Shown here: piece by piece, positions 1-7,766 of the stretch
How the letters are laid out: every line of letters begins with the position of its first letter
How positions within the stretch are numbered: position 1 is the first letter of the stretch
NCBI RefSeq assembly: GCF_902859855.1
Contig: NZ_CADIKH010000012.1
Coordinates: forward strand, 1 to 64,000
Direction of reading: 5' to 3'
Length of the DNA: 64,000 bases
DNA from: Paraburkholderia humisilvae
GTDB lineage: Bacteria > Pseudomonadota > Gammaproteobacteria > Burkholderiales > Burkholderiaceae
The notes under the pieces: generated by a model
Seen by the model: only the letters and a program-made list of their open reading frames with translations
Told to the model about the DNA's origin: nothing
The model's database searches: none
Made by a program: the position numbers and the translations under genes

Positions 1-196
1 CGAAACCCGGCTGATCAAGCTGATGCCAGGTGGAGTGCGCCATCGTGTCGAACAGCAGCGCGGGTAACGCGAGCCACACGACGAAACGGTTCAGTTCGGA
101 AGCGGCGGTCGGGCCGAGCAGATTGCGCCGCCGGCAAACGAAGCCAGCCAGGATCAGCGCGAATACGGGAATCAGGATTTCAAGCGTGGACAGCAT
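1..196 (-). CDS. AEC-family permease, N-terminal part
   Basis: Only the first 65 residues are visible; the gene runs off the left edge. The start MLSTLEILIPVFALILAGF is a hydrophobic helix, followed by an Arg-rich turn (CRRR) and a second hydrophobic segment containing VVWLALPALLFDTM. This is the usual opening of auxin-efflux-carrier (AEC) type permeases, inner-membrane exporters of small organic acids. The gene is divergent from the LysR gene at 299, with a perfect inverted repeat between them, so it is a plausible LysR target. The substrate cannot be told from this fragment. Confidence 0.75.
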   Translation of the reverse strand, partial: MLSTLEILIPVFALILAGFVCRRRNLLGPTAASELNRFVVWLALPALLFDTMAHSTWHQLDQPGF

Positions 197-251
197 CAGC
201 TAATGCGCAGCGGCAGGATCGGAAGGACGCCAGCGTAAGCGCGAACAACGA

Positions 252-272
252 TACAATCCAATGCTGATTGTA
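252..272. promoter_or_regulatory. Inverted repeat between AEC permease and LysR genes, probable LysR operator
   Basis: Arms TACAATC and GATTGTA are perfect complements separated by 7 nt. The site ends 26 nt before the LysR start and lies in a divergent intergenic region, where LysR proteins normally bind to repress themselves and activate the opposite gene. The binding assignment is inferred from position and symmetry. Confidence 0.5.
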
Positions 273-298
273 GTGCTCAACCATACCTTTTTTGCATC

Positions 299-1234
299 AT
301 GATCGACGTCAAGCCGCTCCGGTACTTCGTCACGCTTGCCGAGACGCGGCATTTCGGCCGCGCGGCCGCGCGGCTCAACCTGTCGCAGCCACCATTAAGC
401 CGGCAGCTTGCCGCGCTCGAAGCATCGCTCGGGGTCACGCTGATCGAGCGCAATTCGCGCAGCGTCACGCTGACTGCCGCCGGCGCGCGCTTCTACGCCG
501 ACGCGAAAGCGATTCTCGCCGCGCTCGACCAGGCTGGCCGCAACGCGCGCGCCGCGTTGCTCGGCGAACGCGGCGAGTTGACGATCGGCTTCACGATGTG
601 TGCCGCGTACAGCGTGCTGCCAACCTATGCGTGCACCTACGGCGCGGCGTTTCCGGATGTCACGTTGAACTTGCGGGAAATTGTCTCGAATGACCTTGCA
701 GCGCAAGTGCTCGACGGGCGGCTCGACGCGGCGATCATGCTCTCCGGCGCGCCGCATCACGTGCTCTGCGAACGCACGCTGCTGACCGAACCGCTGTGCG
801 TCGCACTGCCGCGCCGGCACCCGCTCGCACGCGCGCGCCGGCTGCGCATTGCGCAGCTCGCTCAGGAGCCGTTCGTTATTGCGGTGCGGGAGGTCAGCGA
901 AGGCCTGCACGCCGCGATCGTCGAACACTGTCGCGCCGCTGGCTTTGAACCCAATGTGCGTTTCGAGGTGCGCTTGCAGCAGACCGTGCTGAGTCTGGTC
1001 GATGAAGGAGCAGGCGTCGCGCTCGTGCCAACGTCGATGCAGCGCGCACAGCTGGCGGGCGTCGTATTCAAGCCGCTGATTGAAGCACCGTCGATTTCTC
1101 AGGTGCTGGTGTGGTTGCCGACGAACCGCAACCCGTGTCTCGCGCGATTGCTCGAACAGGTCGCGCAACCGGCTGGCGGAGCGCCTCGCGGGGAAGGCGG
1201 CCTGCGCGACATGACCGCGCAAGCCACCCTATAG
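299..1234 (+). CDS. LysR-family transcriptional regulator
   Basis: A 311-residue protein with the standard LysR layout. An N-terminal winged helix-turn-helix spans about residues 3-60 (FGRAAARLNLSQPPLSRQL is the recognition region). A periplasmic-binding-protein-like effector domain follows from about residue 90 (GELTIGFT) to 290. The C-terminal tail of about 20 residues is Gly/Arg-rich and not conserved in the family. It is divergent from the AEC permease gene, which it probably regulates. The effector is unknown. The ATG follows an AT-rich stretch without a strong Shine-Dalgarno sequence, but the domain starts immediately after it. Confidence 0.9.
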   Translation: MIDVKPLRYFVTLAETRHFGRAAARLNLSQPPLSRQLAALEASLGVTLIERNSRSVTLTAAGARFYADAKAILAALDQAGRNARAALLGERGELTIGFTMCAAYSVLPTYACTYGAAFPDVTLNLREIVSNDLAAQVLDGRLDAAIMLSGAPHHVLCERTLLTEPLCVALPRRHPLARARRLRIAQLAQEPFVIAVREVSEGLHAAIVEHCRAAGFEPNVRFEVRLQQTVLSLVDEGAGVALVPTSMQRAQLAGVVFKPLIEAPSISQVLVWLPTNRNPCLARLLEQVAQPAGGAPRGEGGLRDMTAQATL

Positions 1235-1283
1235 CCCCATTACCCCATAGCGCACATCATCACGCAACAAGCGGCTTGACGAT

Positions 1284-2027
1284 TCAGCCCGCCAACCGGC
1301 GCTCCGGTTGCGCGGCGCGTCGCACACGCTGCATGCGTTCGGCGAGCGCGCCGAACAGCAGGCCAAGCACCGTCCACAGCACGGCCTGCATGCCGAGCGC
1401 GGCAACGCGGAACTTCCACAGCACGACCGCCGGGAACGCGGCCGGCACCTCGTTGATATCCGGCAAGCCAGCCTGCACCGCCGCAATGATCACGATGAAC
1501 ACCGCCCCCGCGACAATCGCACCATTCCACGCGCCGAAGCGCGCGGCCGCATAACGCCGCACTTTCATCGAAAACACCAGTGCGGTCAGCGAGATCACGA
1601 TCATCAGAAAGTACAGCCCGGTGCGATAGCCGATCGTCTCGGGGTCGCCGACCGATGGCGGATTGGGCGGATACTTCAGCGCCGGCACGATCGCGACCGC
1701 GATAAACGCGCCGAGCGCGAGCCACACGGATAGCGCGCGCGCGCTCAGTTTGCCGACGCGGCCGTACAGATAGGCGAAGGTCAACGCGAACAGCCCGCCA
1801 ACCGCCGCGCCGTACACGACCACGCCGGTCAGCAAGCCCGCACCCGCCTGCGTACCGCGGCTCACGAGTTCGGGCTCAGGCGCTTCGCCCTTCGCCGCAT
1901 CGGCTTTTTCCTCGAACGAGATGGCCTGATCGACCTGCGGTTCGCCCGCCACACGGGCAAATCCGAACGTGAGCAGCCCCGCGGCGATGCCTGCGAGCAT
2001 CCCGCGCACCAGCAATTTACCCACCAT
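1284..2027 (-). CDS. cbtA: CbtA family protein, predicted cobalt transporter subunit
   Basis: A 247-residue membrane protein. It starts MVGKLLVRGMLAGIAAGLLTFGFARV and has about five hydrophobic segments. The acidic loop after the first helix (FEEKADAAKGEAPEPELVSR) and the motif YPPNPPSVGDPETIGYR are hallmarks of CbtA. CbtA and CbtB are predicted cobalt-uptake components normally found under B12 riboswitches; transport is inferred in the literature from this context. The start is set by an AGGAGCG ribosome-binding site; the frame stays open far upstream but enters cbtB and the riboswitch. It lies 14 nt downstream of cbtB. Confidence 0.9.
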   Translation of the reverse strand: MVGKLLVRGMLAGIAAGLLTFGFARVAGEPQVDQAISFEEKADAAKGEAPEPELVSRGTQAGAGLLTGVVVYGAAVGGLFALTFAYLYGRVGKLSARALSVWLALGAFIAVAIVPALKYPPNPPSVGDPETIGYRTGLYFLMIVISLTALVFSMKVRRYAAARFGAWNGAIVAGAVFIVIIAAVQAGLPDINEVPAAFPAVVLWKFRVAALGMQAVLWTVLGLLFGALAERMQRVRRAAQPERRLAG

Positions 2028-2041
2028 GGTTCGCTCCTGCG

Positions 2042-2269
2042 TTAGTGGCAGGGGAAGCCGAGCAGATGGCGGCCGTCGTGGACGAATTCGTGCACGTACA
2101 TACCGGGAATAAGCGACGTCGCACCCTCTTCGGCGCCGACGAAATACAGCGCCAGCAGCAACAGCAAACCGCCGAACACCACCCATGGCAGCAGTTCGCG
2201 CAGCGGGATCGGCGTGGGCTCGGCGACGGGCTCGAGCGCGTCGAGCGGCTTGAAAATGACGTCGGTCAT
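2042..2269 (-). CDS. cbtB: CbtB domain protein
   Basis: A 75-residue protein with one transmembrane helix (WVVFGGLLLLLALYFVG). Its His-rich C-terminus contains HEFVHDGRHLLGFPCH, the characteristic CbtB tail, which may bind metal. It is the first gene of the cbtB-cbtA transcript and sits directly below a cobalamin riboswitch. The length and the C-terminal signature fit the family. Confidence 0.9.
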   Translation of the reverse strand: MTDVIFKPLDALEPVAEPTPIPLRELLPWVVFGGLLLLLALYFVGAEEGATSLIPGMYVHEFVHDGRHLLGFPCH

Positions 2270-2329
2270 GTTGGGTATCCCTTGGGGTTGCGCGCCCCGA
2301 TAGTCGATTGAAAAGAAATGGCACGAAGC

Positions 2330-2440
2330 TTGGGTCTGACTTCCGGACCACCATGTGGCCGATTACAGTGGCGCGACCGCGCCGGACTTGCACCGGCTTC
2401 CTCGCCTCGCGTGGCGAATATTCTACGCGCTAAACTGTGC
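2330..2440 (-). promoter_or_regulatory. Cobalamin (B12) riboswitch controlling cbtBA
   Basis: On the minus strand the conserved core reads AAGCCGGTGCAAGTCCGGC (2381-2399), then the B12 box GCCACTG (2366-2372), then GGAAGTCAGACCC (2332-2344). These are the signature elements of the cobalamin aptamer, in the right order and spacing. B12 binding normally switches off downstream expression, in agreement with cobalt-uptake genes following it. The outer stem boundaries are approximate. Confidence 0.92.
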
Positions 2441-2497
2441 GGCGCCGCGAACGGATCGCACCGGCCCGCAAATCAGCGGGCATCACGATGGAACGAC

Positions 2498-3106
2498 ATG
2501 CAGACACGTCTACGGTTAATCAGTCACGCGTTGACGGCCGCGCAGCGCAGCGCAACGTTCGCGGGCGAGGACGAACCGCTCGATGCGCGCGGCCTCGCCG
2601 ACGCAAACGCCTATGCCCTGCGCGCGCACATCCGGTTCGACGACAGCCGCCGCGTGCGCGCGCTGACCAGCCCCGCGGCCTGCGCACGCGATACGGCACG
2701 CGCGCTGGGTCTGACGGCAGCGGTCACCGCTGAACTCGCGGATACCCACTACGGCGAATGGCGGCACCTGCGTGTCGCCGATGTCGCCGCGCAAGCGCCG
2801 CAAGCACTCGAAGCCTGGCTGCACGACCCCGCCGCGGCGCCGCCCGGCGGTGAATCGTTCGAAGCGGTCCTCGCGCGCGTTGGCGGGTGGCTCGACGATC
2901 TTGCCGCGCGCCACCCGGGTGACAGCACGGTGGTCGCGGTTACTCACGCGGCCGTGCTGCGCGCCGCGCTCATTCATGTGCTGCGCGCGCCGGCCAGCGC
3001 ATTCACGCAGATTGAAATCGCGCCGCTTACGTCGATCGAACTGCGGCACCATGACCAGCACGGCTGGAAGTGGTGGCCTCTCGCGCAAGCGAATGCGCAG
3101 CCGTGA
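2498..3106 (+). CDS. Histidine phosphatase family protein with a variant RHG motif
   Basis: A 202-residue phosphoglycerate-mutase-like protein. The family's N-terminal RHG triad reads SHA here (residues 9-11, LISHALT), which keeps the nucleophile His but loses the preceding Arg. The second His motif is present as VVAVTHAAVLRAAL near residue 150, and HYGEW supplies the middle acidic region. It is divergent from the B12-riboswitch/cbtBA unit, which suggests a cobamide link (CobC-like enzymes belong to this superfamily), but function is not proven. The chosen ATG gives a protein starting right at the phosphatase fold; the upstream open frame lies inside the riboswitch. Confidence 0.75.
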   Translation: MQTRLRLISHALTAAQRSATFAGEDEPLDARGLADANAYALRAHIRFDDSRRVRALTSPAACARDTARALGLTAAVTAELADTHYGEWRHLRVADVAAQAPQALEAWLHDPAAAPPGGESFEAVLARVGGWLDDLAARHPGDSTVVAVTHAAVLRAALIHVLRAPASAFTQIEIAPLTSIELRHHDQHGWKWWPLAQANAQP

Positions 3107-3133
3107 CGCAAACGGCCGCCCGACGCACATACA

Positions 3134-3556
3134 TCACAGCATCGGGCAGGACAGAACCTGCTGCGGTGCAAGCAGCGTACCGGGTTCGCCGTTGCCGGCG
3201 GGCACGCCTTGCGTGGGCATCGCGATCAGCCTGACTGCGTTGGCGCCCGCATTCGCGAGCACGTAGCGCTCGACCTGCCCGTCCGGCTGCCAGTAGAGCC
3301 GGTAGGCCCCGTTATCCGCGTACACGTGCAGCGTGCCCGGCGTTGTCTTGCCAGCGGTGACCAGATTGACTGACTCGCCTTCGCGAACATGAAAGCCGCT
3401 CGCCGCACTCGAACCGCTCGCGACATTCGCCACATTCGCCGGGTCCGCGCCGGCGCCCAACAACATCCCGCAAGCTTCACCGGCCGCCATCGTAGCGAGC
3501 GGGCCAACCGCCAGAACCCCGGCGACGGCAAGCGATGCGATCGTGTTCGTGTCCAT
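3134..3556 (-). CDS. Hypothetical exported protein
   Basis: A 140-residue protein I do not recognise. The N-terminus (MDTNTIASLAVAGVLAVG...) is hydrophobic and ends near ATMAAGEA, so export is plausible, although the usual positive charge is missing. The rest is short beta-rich sequence with GFHVREGESVNL and YRLYWQPDGQVERYVL, which could be a small periplasmic beta-sandwich. It is convergent with the histidine phosphatase gene. Confidence 0.55.
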   Translation of the reverse strand: MDTNTIASLAVAGVLAVGPLATMAAGEACGMLLGAGADPANVANVASGSSAASGFHVREGESVNLVTAGKTTPGTLHVYADNGAYRLYWQPDGQVERYVLANAGANAVRLIAMPTQGVPAGNGEPGTLLAPQQVLSCPML

Positions 3557-3605
3557 GGGCGCCCCCGAAGGAATCGAATCGGCAATGCAACAAGCCTACT
3601 CGCGC

Positions 3606-4838
3606 TCAGCCCCGCTTGTCGTCGCCTTCACTGACCCCGGGCATCAACGAATCGCTCGGCCGCGCAATGTCGAGCACCTTGCGCGCCGACTGAATGCCCA
3701 CCACCGGCAGCCCTTCGGTATCAAGCTTGCCGATCTGCGCGAGCACCGTCGCCTGGTCCCAATAGATATGCAGATTGTCGATCCTGTCGCCGCGAAAGCA
3801 GATCACCGCGACCATCGCGACCTCGAAGTACTTGCCGGTCGGCTCGATGCCCGGCAGCATCCAGTGCATTTCGCACGTGTGCGTGCAGCACATCACGAAT
3901 TCGTCGACGATCCGGTCAGTGCCGATCGTAAACGACACCGGCACATGCCGCGCGTCCGGCGGAATCGAATACATGAACTGCTCGACGTAGAAGCGCTTGA
4001 GCGACTCGTGGCCGACCGCGCCAGTCATTGTCGGCACGTCGTTGAAATACGGATCGGCAACCATCGTTTCCATGATCGCATCGGCGTCGCGCGTGACGTA
4101 CTTGTGATAAGTGTGCCGTTTCCAGACGCGCTCGATCGCATAGATCGGCCCCATCGTTTTCTTGAGCAGCGATAGCGAGCGCGAATACGACAGCGACGCC
4201 GACGACCGGTCGAACCCGGGGCCGGGCACCGTAAACGACTCGCCACATTCGTATTCGTAGATCGTCACGCCTGGCCGATACTCGAACGCCGCGCGAATCT
4301 TGCCACGCACGAGCGTCTCGCTGGCGGACGCCACGCGCCCCGCCAGGTGCAGCACGAGCGGGCAACGCAACCGCCGGGCCTCGTGCAAATACCCTTCGAG
4401 CGCGGCGCCGCAGTAGCCGACCGCACAGTCGACATCGGTGTGCGCCGCCGCCAGCACCGCCAGCTTGCCGCCGAGCCCGAAGCCGAGCACGCCGACCTTG
4501 TCGCGCTGCGCCGGATGTTCGCGTAGCGCTTCGACCGTGGAATTGATGTCGTCGATCGCATGCTCGAGGTCGAGGCGCCGGTCATAGTCCCGCGCCTGCG
4601 CGACGCCATCGCCATGCCGGCTGAACGAAACGCGCGGCGAGAGCCGCCAGTAGAGATCGGGGACGACGACCACGTACCCTTCCTCCGCATAGCGTCTCGC
4701 GATGGCTTTGGTATGTTCGTCGATGCCGAAGATATCGTGCAACAGCACGAGGCCCGGCGCGGAATCGTACGTGGGCAATGCGATATAGCCTGCGAAACTC
4801 TGGCCATGGCTCGCAGCGATCTGAATGAAGTCGTCCAT
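3606..4838 (-). CDS. Dienelactone-hydrolase-like domain fused to a SnoaL-like domain; catalytic triad not conserved
   Basis: A 410-residue two-domain protein. Residues 1-235 follow the dienelactone hydrolase fold (LVLLHDIFGIDEHTKAIARR, then VVVPDLYWR). Residues 250-395 look like a SnoaL/NTF2-type pocket domain. In active DLH enzymes the nucleophile sits in GxCxGG; here it is GFGLGG (Gly at residue 121). The catalytic Asp region (LAGRVASAS) and the usual GAxHGF His (here CGESF) also lack their residues, so the first domain is probably a pseudoenzyme. The first ATG (MDDF) was chosen; a TTG 12 codons upstream is possible. Confidence 0.75.
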   Translation of the reverse strand: MDDFIQIAASHGQSFAGYIALPTYDSAPGLVLLHDIFGIDEHTKAIARRYAEEGYVVVVPDLYWRLSPRVSFSRHGDGVAQARDYDRRLDLEHAIDDINSTVEALREHPAQRDKVGVLGFGLGGKLAVLAAAHTDVDCAVGYCGAALEGYLHEARRLRCPLVLHLAGRVASASETLVRGKIRAAFEYRPGVTIYEYECGESFTVPGPGFDRSSASLSYSRSLSLLKKTMGPIYAIERVWKRHTYHKYVTRDADAIMETMVADPYFNDVPTMTGAVGHESLKRFYVEQFMYSIPPDARHVPVSFTIGTDRIVDEFVMCCTHTCEMHWMLPGIEPTGKYFEVAMVAVICFRGDRIDNLHIYWDQATVLAQIGKLDTEGLPVVGIQSARKVLDIARPSDSLMPGVSEGDDKRG

Positions 4839-4988
4839 CTTGTTGTCGCACCAGGCGGTGCTGCGAAGAGCCAATAGGTTTTCCAGAACGCACGAGACCG
4901 GCCCATATTCCCGACGAAAGTCAGCGGAAAGCCTGTGAGCATCGCATCGGCGCGCCGTCGCGCTAAATCAGTGCACCGCCGGCCGCGC

Positions 4989-5004
4989 GCACTGCTGCGG
5001 TGCA
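4989..5004 (+). promoter_or_regulatory. Candidate NtrC binding site
   Basis: The site is GCAC-N7-GTGC followed by A, which matches the dyad of NtrC sites (TGCAC-N7-GTGCA). Its centre is about 100 nt upstream of the transcription start predicted from the sigma-54 motif, the normal distance for an NtrC enhancer. A further GTGCAC palindrome lies at 4971-4976. No experimental support is available. Confidence 0.5.
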
Positions 5005-5070
5005 ATACAAAAGTCGCCGCCGATGCGTGCAATGCATTGCCGGATAAGGAATCCGGGCTTTGCTGCTGAA

Positions 5071-5086
5071 TGGCATGACCGTTGCT
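5071..5086 (+). promoter_or_regulatory. Candidate sigma-54 promoter of the nirB operon
   Basis: TGGCATG-ACCG-TTGCT matches the sigma-54 consensus TGGCACG-N4-TTGCW at all but one position. The GG and GC are exactly 10 nt apart, and a T/A-rich stretch follows. It predicts transcription starting near 5097 and a leader of about 210 nt before nirB. Together with the upstream NtrC-like dyad this points to nitrogen control. Confidence 0.6.
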
Positions 5087-5119
5087 TTAACGCAATGCGC
5101 TCCCTGCAACGACGCAGGG
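5080..5119 (+). promoter_or_regulatory. Tandem hexaloop hairpins in the nirB leader, candidate NasT (ANTAR) target
   Basis: Two 6-bp stems with 6-nt loops lie 4 nt apart. The first is CGTTGC/GCAATG with loop TTTAAC (one G-U pair). The second is CCCTGC/GCAGGG (5102-5119) with loop AACGAC. The second loop has A at position 1 and G at position 4, the residues typical of ANTAR-protein RNA targets, and an ANTAR gene (nasT) lies in this operon. The first hairpin overlaps the sigma-54 motif, so if that promoter is used only the second hairpin would be in the transcript. Confidence 0.5.
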
Positions 5120-5258
5120 CGGCAACGAGCGGAACCGCATGCGGCATCGGCAGCCGCGGCCCGCGCACTACCAGGCGGCAGTTCCGCGTCAACGCGCCAA
5201 CATGAGCGCGCGGCGGAACGGCGGCCGATCCGGTCGGGCAATGGCGTTCGACGTGTGT

Positions 5259-5284
5259 CGCAGCGGGTTCTATCACCCGCTGCG
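5259..5284 (+). promoter_or_regulatory. Strong hairpin in the nirB leader just before the start codon
   Basis: CGCAGCGGGT and ACCCGCTGCG form a perfect 10-bp stem around a 6-nt loop (TCTATC). It ends 24 nt before the nirB ATG. No U-tract follows, so it is not a standard intrinsic terminator. It could be the terminator-like arm of an antitermination leader, or a structure affecting translation. Confidence 0.45.
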
Positions 5285-5308
5285 CGATACCTCGGCAGAA
5301 CGGACATT

Positions 5309-7741
5309 ATGAGCAAACCCCGACTCGTCGTCATCGGCAACGGCATGGCCGGCATCCGCACGCTCGAAGAATTGCTGACGATCGCACCCGATCATTACGA
5401 CATCACGGTCTTCGGCGCCGAACCGCACCCGAACTACAACCGCATCCTGCTGTCGCCGGTGCTGGCCGGCGAGCAGTCGTTCCACGATATCGTGCTCAAT
5501 CCGCTCGAATGGTATGAGCAGAACAACATCCGCCTGCATCTGGGCAAGACCGTCGAGAAGATCGACCGCGTGCGCCGCAAGGTGGTCGCCGCCGACGGCA
5601 TCGAAGCGCCGTACGAGCGCCTGCTGATCGCCACCGGCTCGACGCCGTTCATCCTGCCGGTGCCGGGCAATACGCTCAAAGGCGTGATCACGTATCGGGA
5701 CATCTACGATACGCAGGCGATGATCGACGCGGCGACGGTGAAGCGTCACGCGGTGGTGATCGGTGGCGGGCTGCTCGGGCTCGAAGCGGCGAACGGGCTC
5801 AAGCTGCGCGGCATGGACGTGACCGTCGTGCACCTCGCGGACACGCTGCTCGAGCGGCAACTCGATGCCGCCGCGGGCAAGCTGCTGCAGCGCTCGCTCG
5901 AGACGCGCGGGCTCAAATTCCTGCTCAGCAAAGCGACGGCGGAAATCGCCGGCAACGATGCGGGCGAAGTCACCGGCGTGATCTTCAACGACGGCAGCGC
6001 GATACCGGCTGATCTGGTCGTGATGGCAGCTGGCATCCGGCCGAACGCGGCGCTCGCGGAAGCGGCCGGGCTGCATTGCGAGCGCGGCATTGTCGTGAGC
6101 GACGCATTGCAGACCTATGATCCGCGCATCTACGCAGTGGGCGAATGCGTGAGCCACCGCGGCATTGCGTACGGTCTGGTCGCACCGCTCTTCGAGCAGG
6201 CAAAGGTAGCCGCAAACCACCTCGCGCTGATGGGCATCGGCAGCTATAAGGGCTCGGTGCTATCGACCAAGCTGAAGGTGACCGGTATCGATCTGTTTTC
6301 AGCGGGCGATTTCCTCGGCAGCGACGGCACCGAGGAAATCGTGCTGTCCGATCCGGCGGGCGGCGTCTACAAGAAGCTCGTGATCCGGGACGATCAACTG
6401 GTCGGCGCATGCCTTTATGGCGACACCGCCGACGGCGCGTGGTACTTCAAGCTGCTGCGCGAAGGCCGCAAGCTCGGCGAGCTGCGCGATCACATCATGT
6501 TCGGCGAATCGAGTGTCGGCGATGCGGGCGTGCAAGGCCAAAGCCGCGCAGCGGCGATGGCCGACAGCGACGAAGTGTGCGGCTGCAACGGCGTGTGCAA
6601 AGGCACGATCGTCAAAGCGATCACCGAGAAAGGTCTGTTCACGCTCGACGACGTGAAGAAGCACACCAAGGCATCGAGCTCGTGCGGCTCGTGCACCGGG
6701 CTCGTCGAGCAGATCCTGATGAGCACGGTCGGCTCGAGCTTCCAGGAAACGCCGAAGACGAAGGCCGTGTGCGGTTGCACGGACCACAACCACGGCGAAG
6801 TGCGCAAGGCGATTCGCGACCATCATCTGCTCACGCACCGCGACGTGTACGACTTCCTCGAATGGCGCACGGCGAACGGCTGCGCGACGTGCCGGCCGGC
6901 GATCAACTACTACCTGCTGTCGAGCTGGCCGCGCGAAGCGGTCGACGATCCGCAAAGCCGCTTCGTCAACGAGCGCGTGCATGCGAACGTGCAGAAGGAC
7001 AATACCTTCTCGGTGGTCCCGCAGATGAAAGGCGGCGTGACGAACTCGTCCGAATTGCGCCGTATCGCGGATGTCGCGGACAAGTACCACATCCCGATGG
7101 TGAAGGTAACCGGCGGCCAGCGCATCGACCTGCTCGGCGTGAAGAAGGAGGATCTGCCGAATGTGTGGAAGGACCTCGGCATGAAGTCGGGCCACGCGTA
7201 CGGCAAATCGATCCGTACCGTGAAAACGTGCGTGGGCAGCGAGTTCTGCCGCTTCGGCACGCAGAACAGCACGCAGATGGGCATCGATCTGGAGACGATG
7301 CTCGCGAATATGTGGTCGCCGCACAAGACGAAGCTCGCGGTGTCAGGCTGCCCGCGCAATTGCGCGGAGGCCGGCATCAAGGACGTCGGCGTGATTGCGG
7401 TCGACAGCGGCTGGGAGCTGTATGTGGGCGGAAACGGCGGCATCAAGACCGAAGTCGCGCAGTTCCTGGTCAAGGTGAAGACGCCCGATGAAGTGAAGGA
7501 GTACACCGGCGCGTTCCTGCAGCTCTATCGCGAAGAAGCGTACTACCTGGATCGCACGGTGCACTACATCGCACGCGTCGGCCTCGACTATGTGAAGCAG
7601 AAGGTGGTCGACCATGCGGCGAACCGCAAGGCGCTGTACGAGCGGCTGCTGTATTCGCTCGAAGGCCTGCCCGACCCGTGGGAAGCCCGCATCGGCGGCA
7701 CGCAGAAGAACGAATACATCCCGCTCAAAGTAGTGGCCTGA
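5309..7741 (+). CDS. nirB: Assimilatory nitrite reductase, large subunit
   Basis: An 810-residue cytoplasmic NAD(P)H-dependent nitrite reductase reducing nitrite to ammonium. FAD-binding GNGMAG lies at residues 10-15 and the NAD-binding VVIGGGLLGLEAA near 150. Two BFD-like [2Fe-2S] modules follow (CGCNGVC...CGSC near 423-462; CGCTDHN...CATC near 487-527). The siroheme/4Fe-4S ligands are CVGSEFC near 640 and CPRNC near 680. The ATG at MSKPRLVV starts directly at the FAD domain. It is the first gene of nirB-nirD-nasA-nasT-nasS. Confidence 0.96.
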   Translation: MSKPRLVVIGNGMAGIRTLEELLTIAPDHYDITVFGAEPHPNYNRILLSPVLAGEQSFHDIVLNPLEWYEQNNIRLHLGKTVEKIDRVRRKVVAADGIEAPYERLLIATGSTPFILPVPGNTLKGVITYRDIYDTQAMIDAATVKRHAVVIGGGLLGLEAANGLKLRGMDVTVVHLADTLLERQLDAAAGKLLQRSLETRGLKFLLSKATAEIAGNDAGEVTGVIFNDGSAIPADLVVMAAGIRPNAALAEAAGLHCERGIVVSDALQTYDPRIYAVGECVSHRGIAYGLVAPLFEQAKVAANHLALMGIGSYKGSVLSTKLKVTGIDLFSAGDFLGSDGTEEIVLSDPAGGVYKKLVIRDDQLVGACLYGDTADGAWYFKLLREGRKLGELRDHIMFGESSVGDAGVQGQSRAAAMADSDEVCGCNGVCKGTIVKAITEKGLFTLDDVKKHTKASSSCGSCTGLVEQILMSTVGSSFQETPKTKAVCGCTDHNHGEVRKAIRDHHLLTHRDVYDFLEWRTANGCATCRPAINYYLLSSWPREAVDDPQSRFVNERVHANVQKDNTFSVVPQMKGGVTNSSELRRIADVADKYHIPMVKVTGGQRIDLLGVKKEDLPNVWKDLGMKSGHAYGKSIRTVKTCVGSEFCRFGTQNSTQMGIDLETMLANMWSPHKTKLAVSGCPRNCAEAGIKDVGVIAVDSGWELYVGGNGGIKTEVAQFLVKVKTPDEVKEYTGAFLQLYREEAYYLDRTVHYIARVGLDYVKQKVVDHAANRKALYERLLYSLEGLPDPWEARIGGTQKNEYIPLKVVA

Positions 7742-7766
7742 CGATCCGACGACAGGAAACACAACC

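Larger units (their letters stand above)
4839..5308 (+). other. Long regulatory region and leader of the nitrate assimilation operon
   Basis: This stretch has no convincing gene. It contains a candidate NtrC site, a candidate sigma-54 promoter, tandem hexaloop hairpins and a strong hairpin close to nirB, each listed separately. The nirB frame is open back to 5060 but those 83 codons (Ala/Arg/Pro-rich, with no FAD-domain character) are judged to be leader RNA. The divergent DLH-like gene must also be expressed from the left end of this region. Confidence 0.6.

Noticed and set aside
5060..5308. Upstream in-frame extension of nirB by 83 codons
   Set aside because: The extension is Ala/Arg/Pro-rich, lies over the predicted leader hairpins, and the FAD domain begins exactly at MSKPRLVV.
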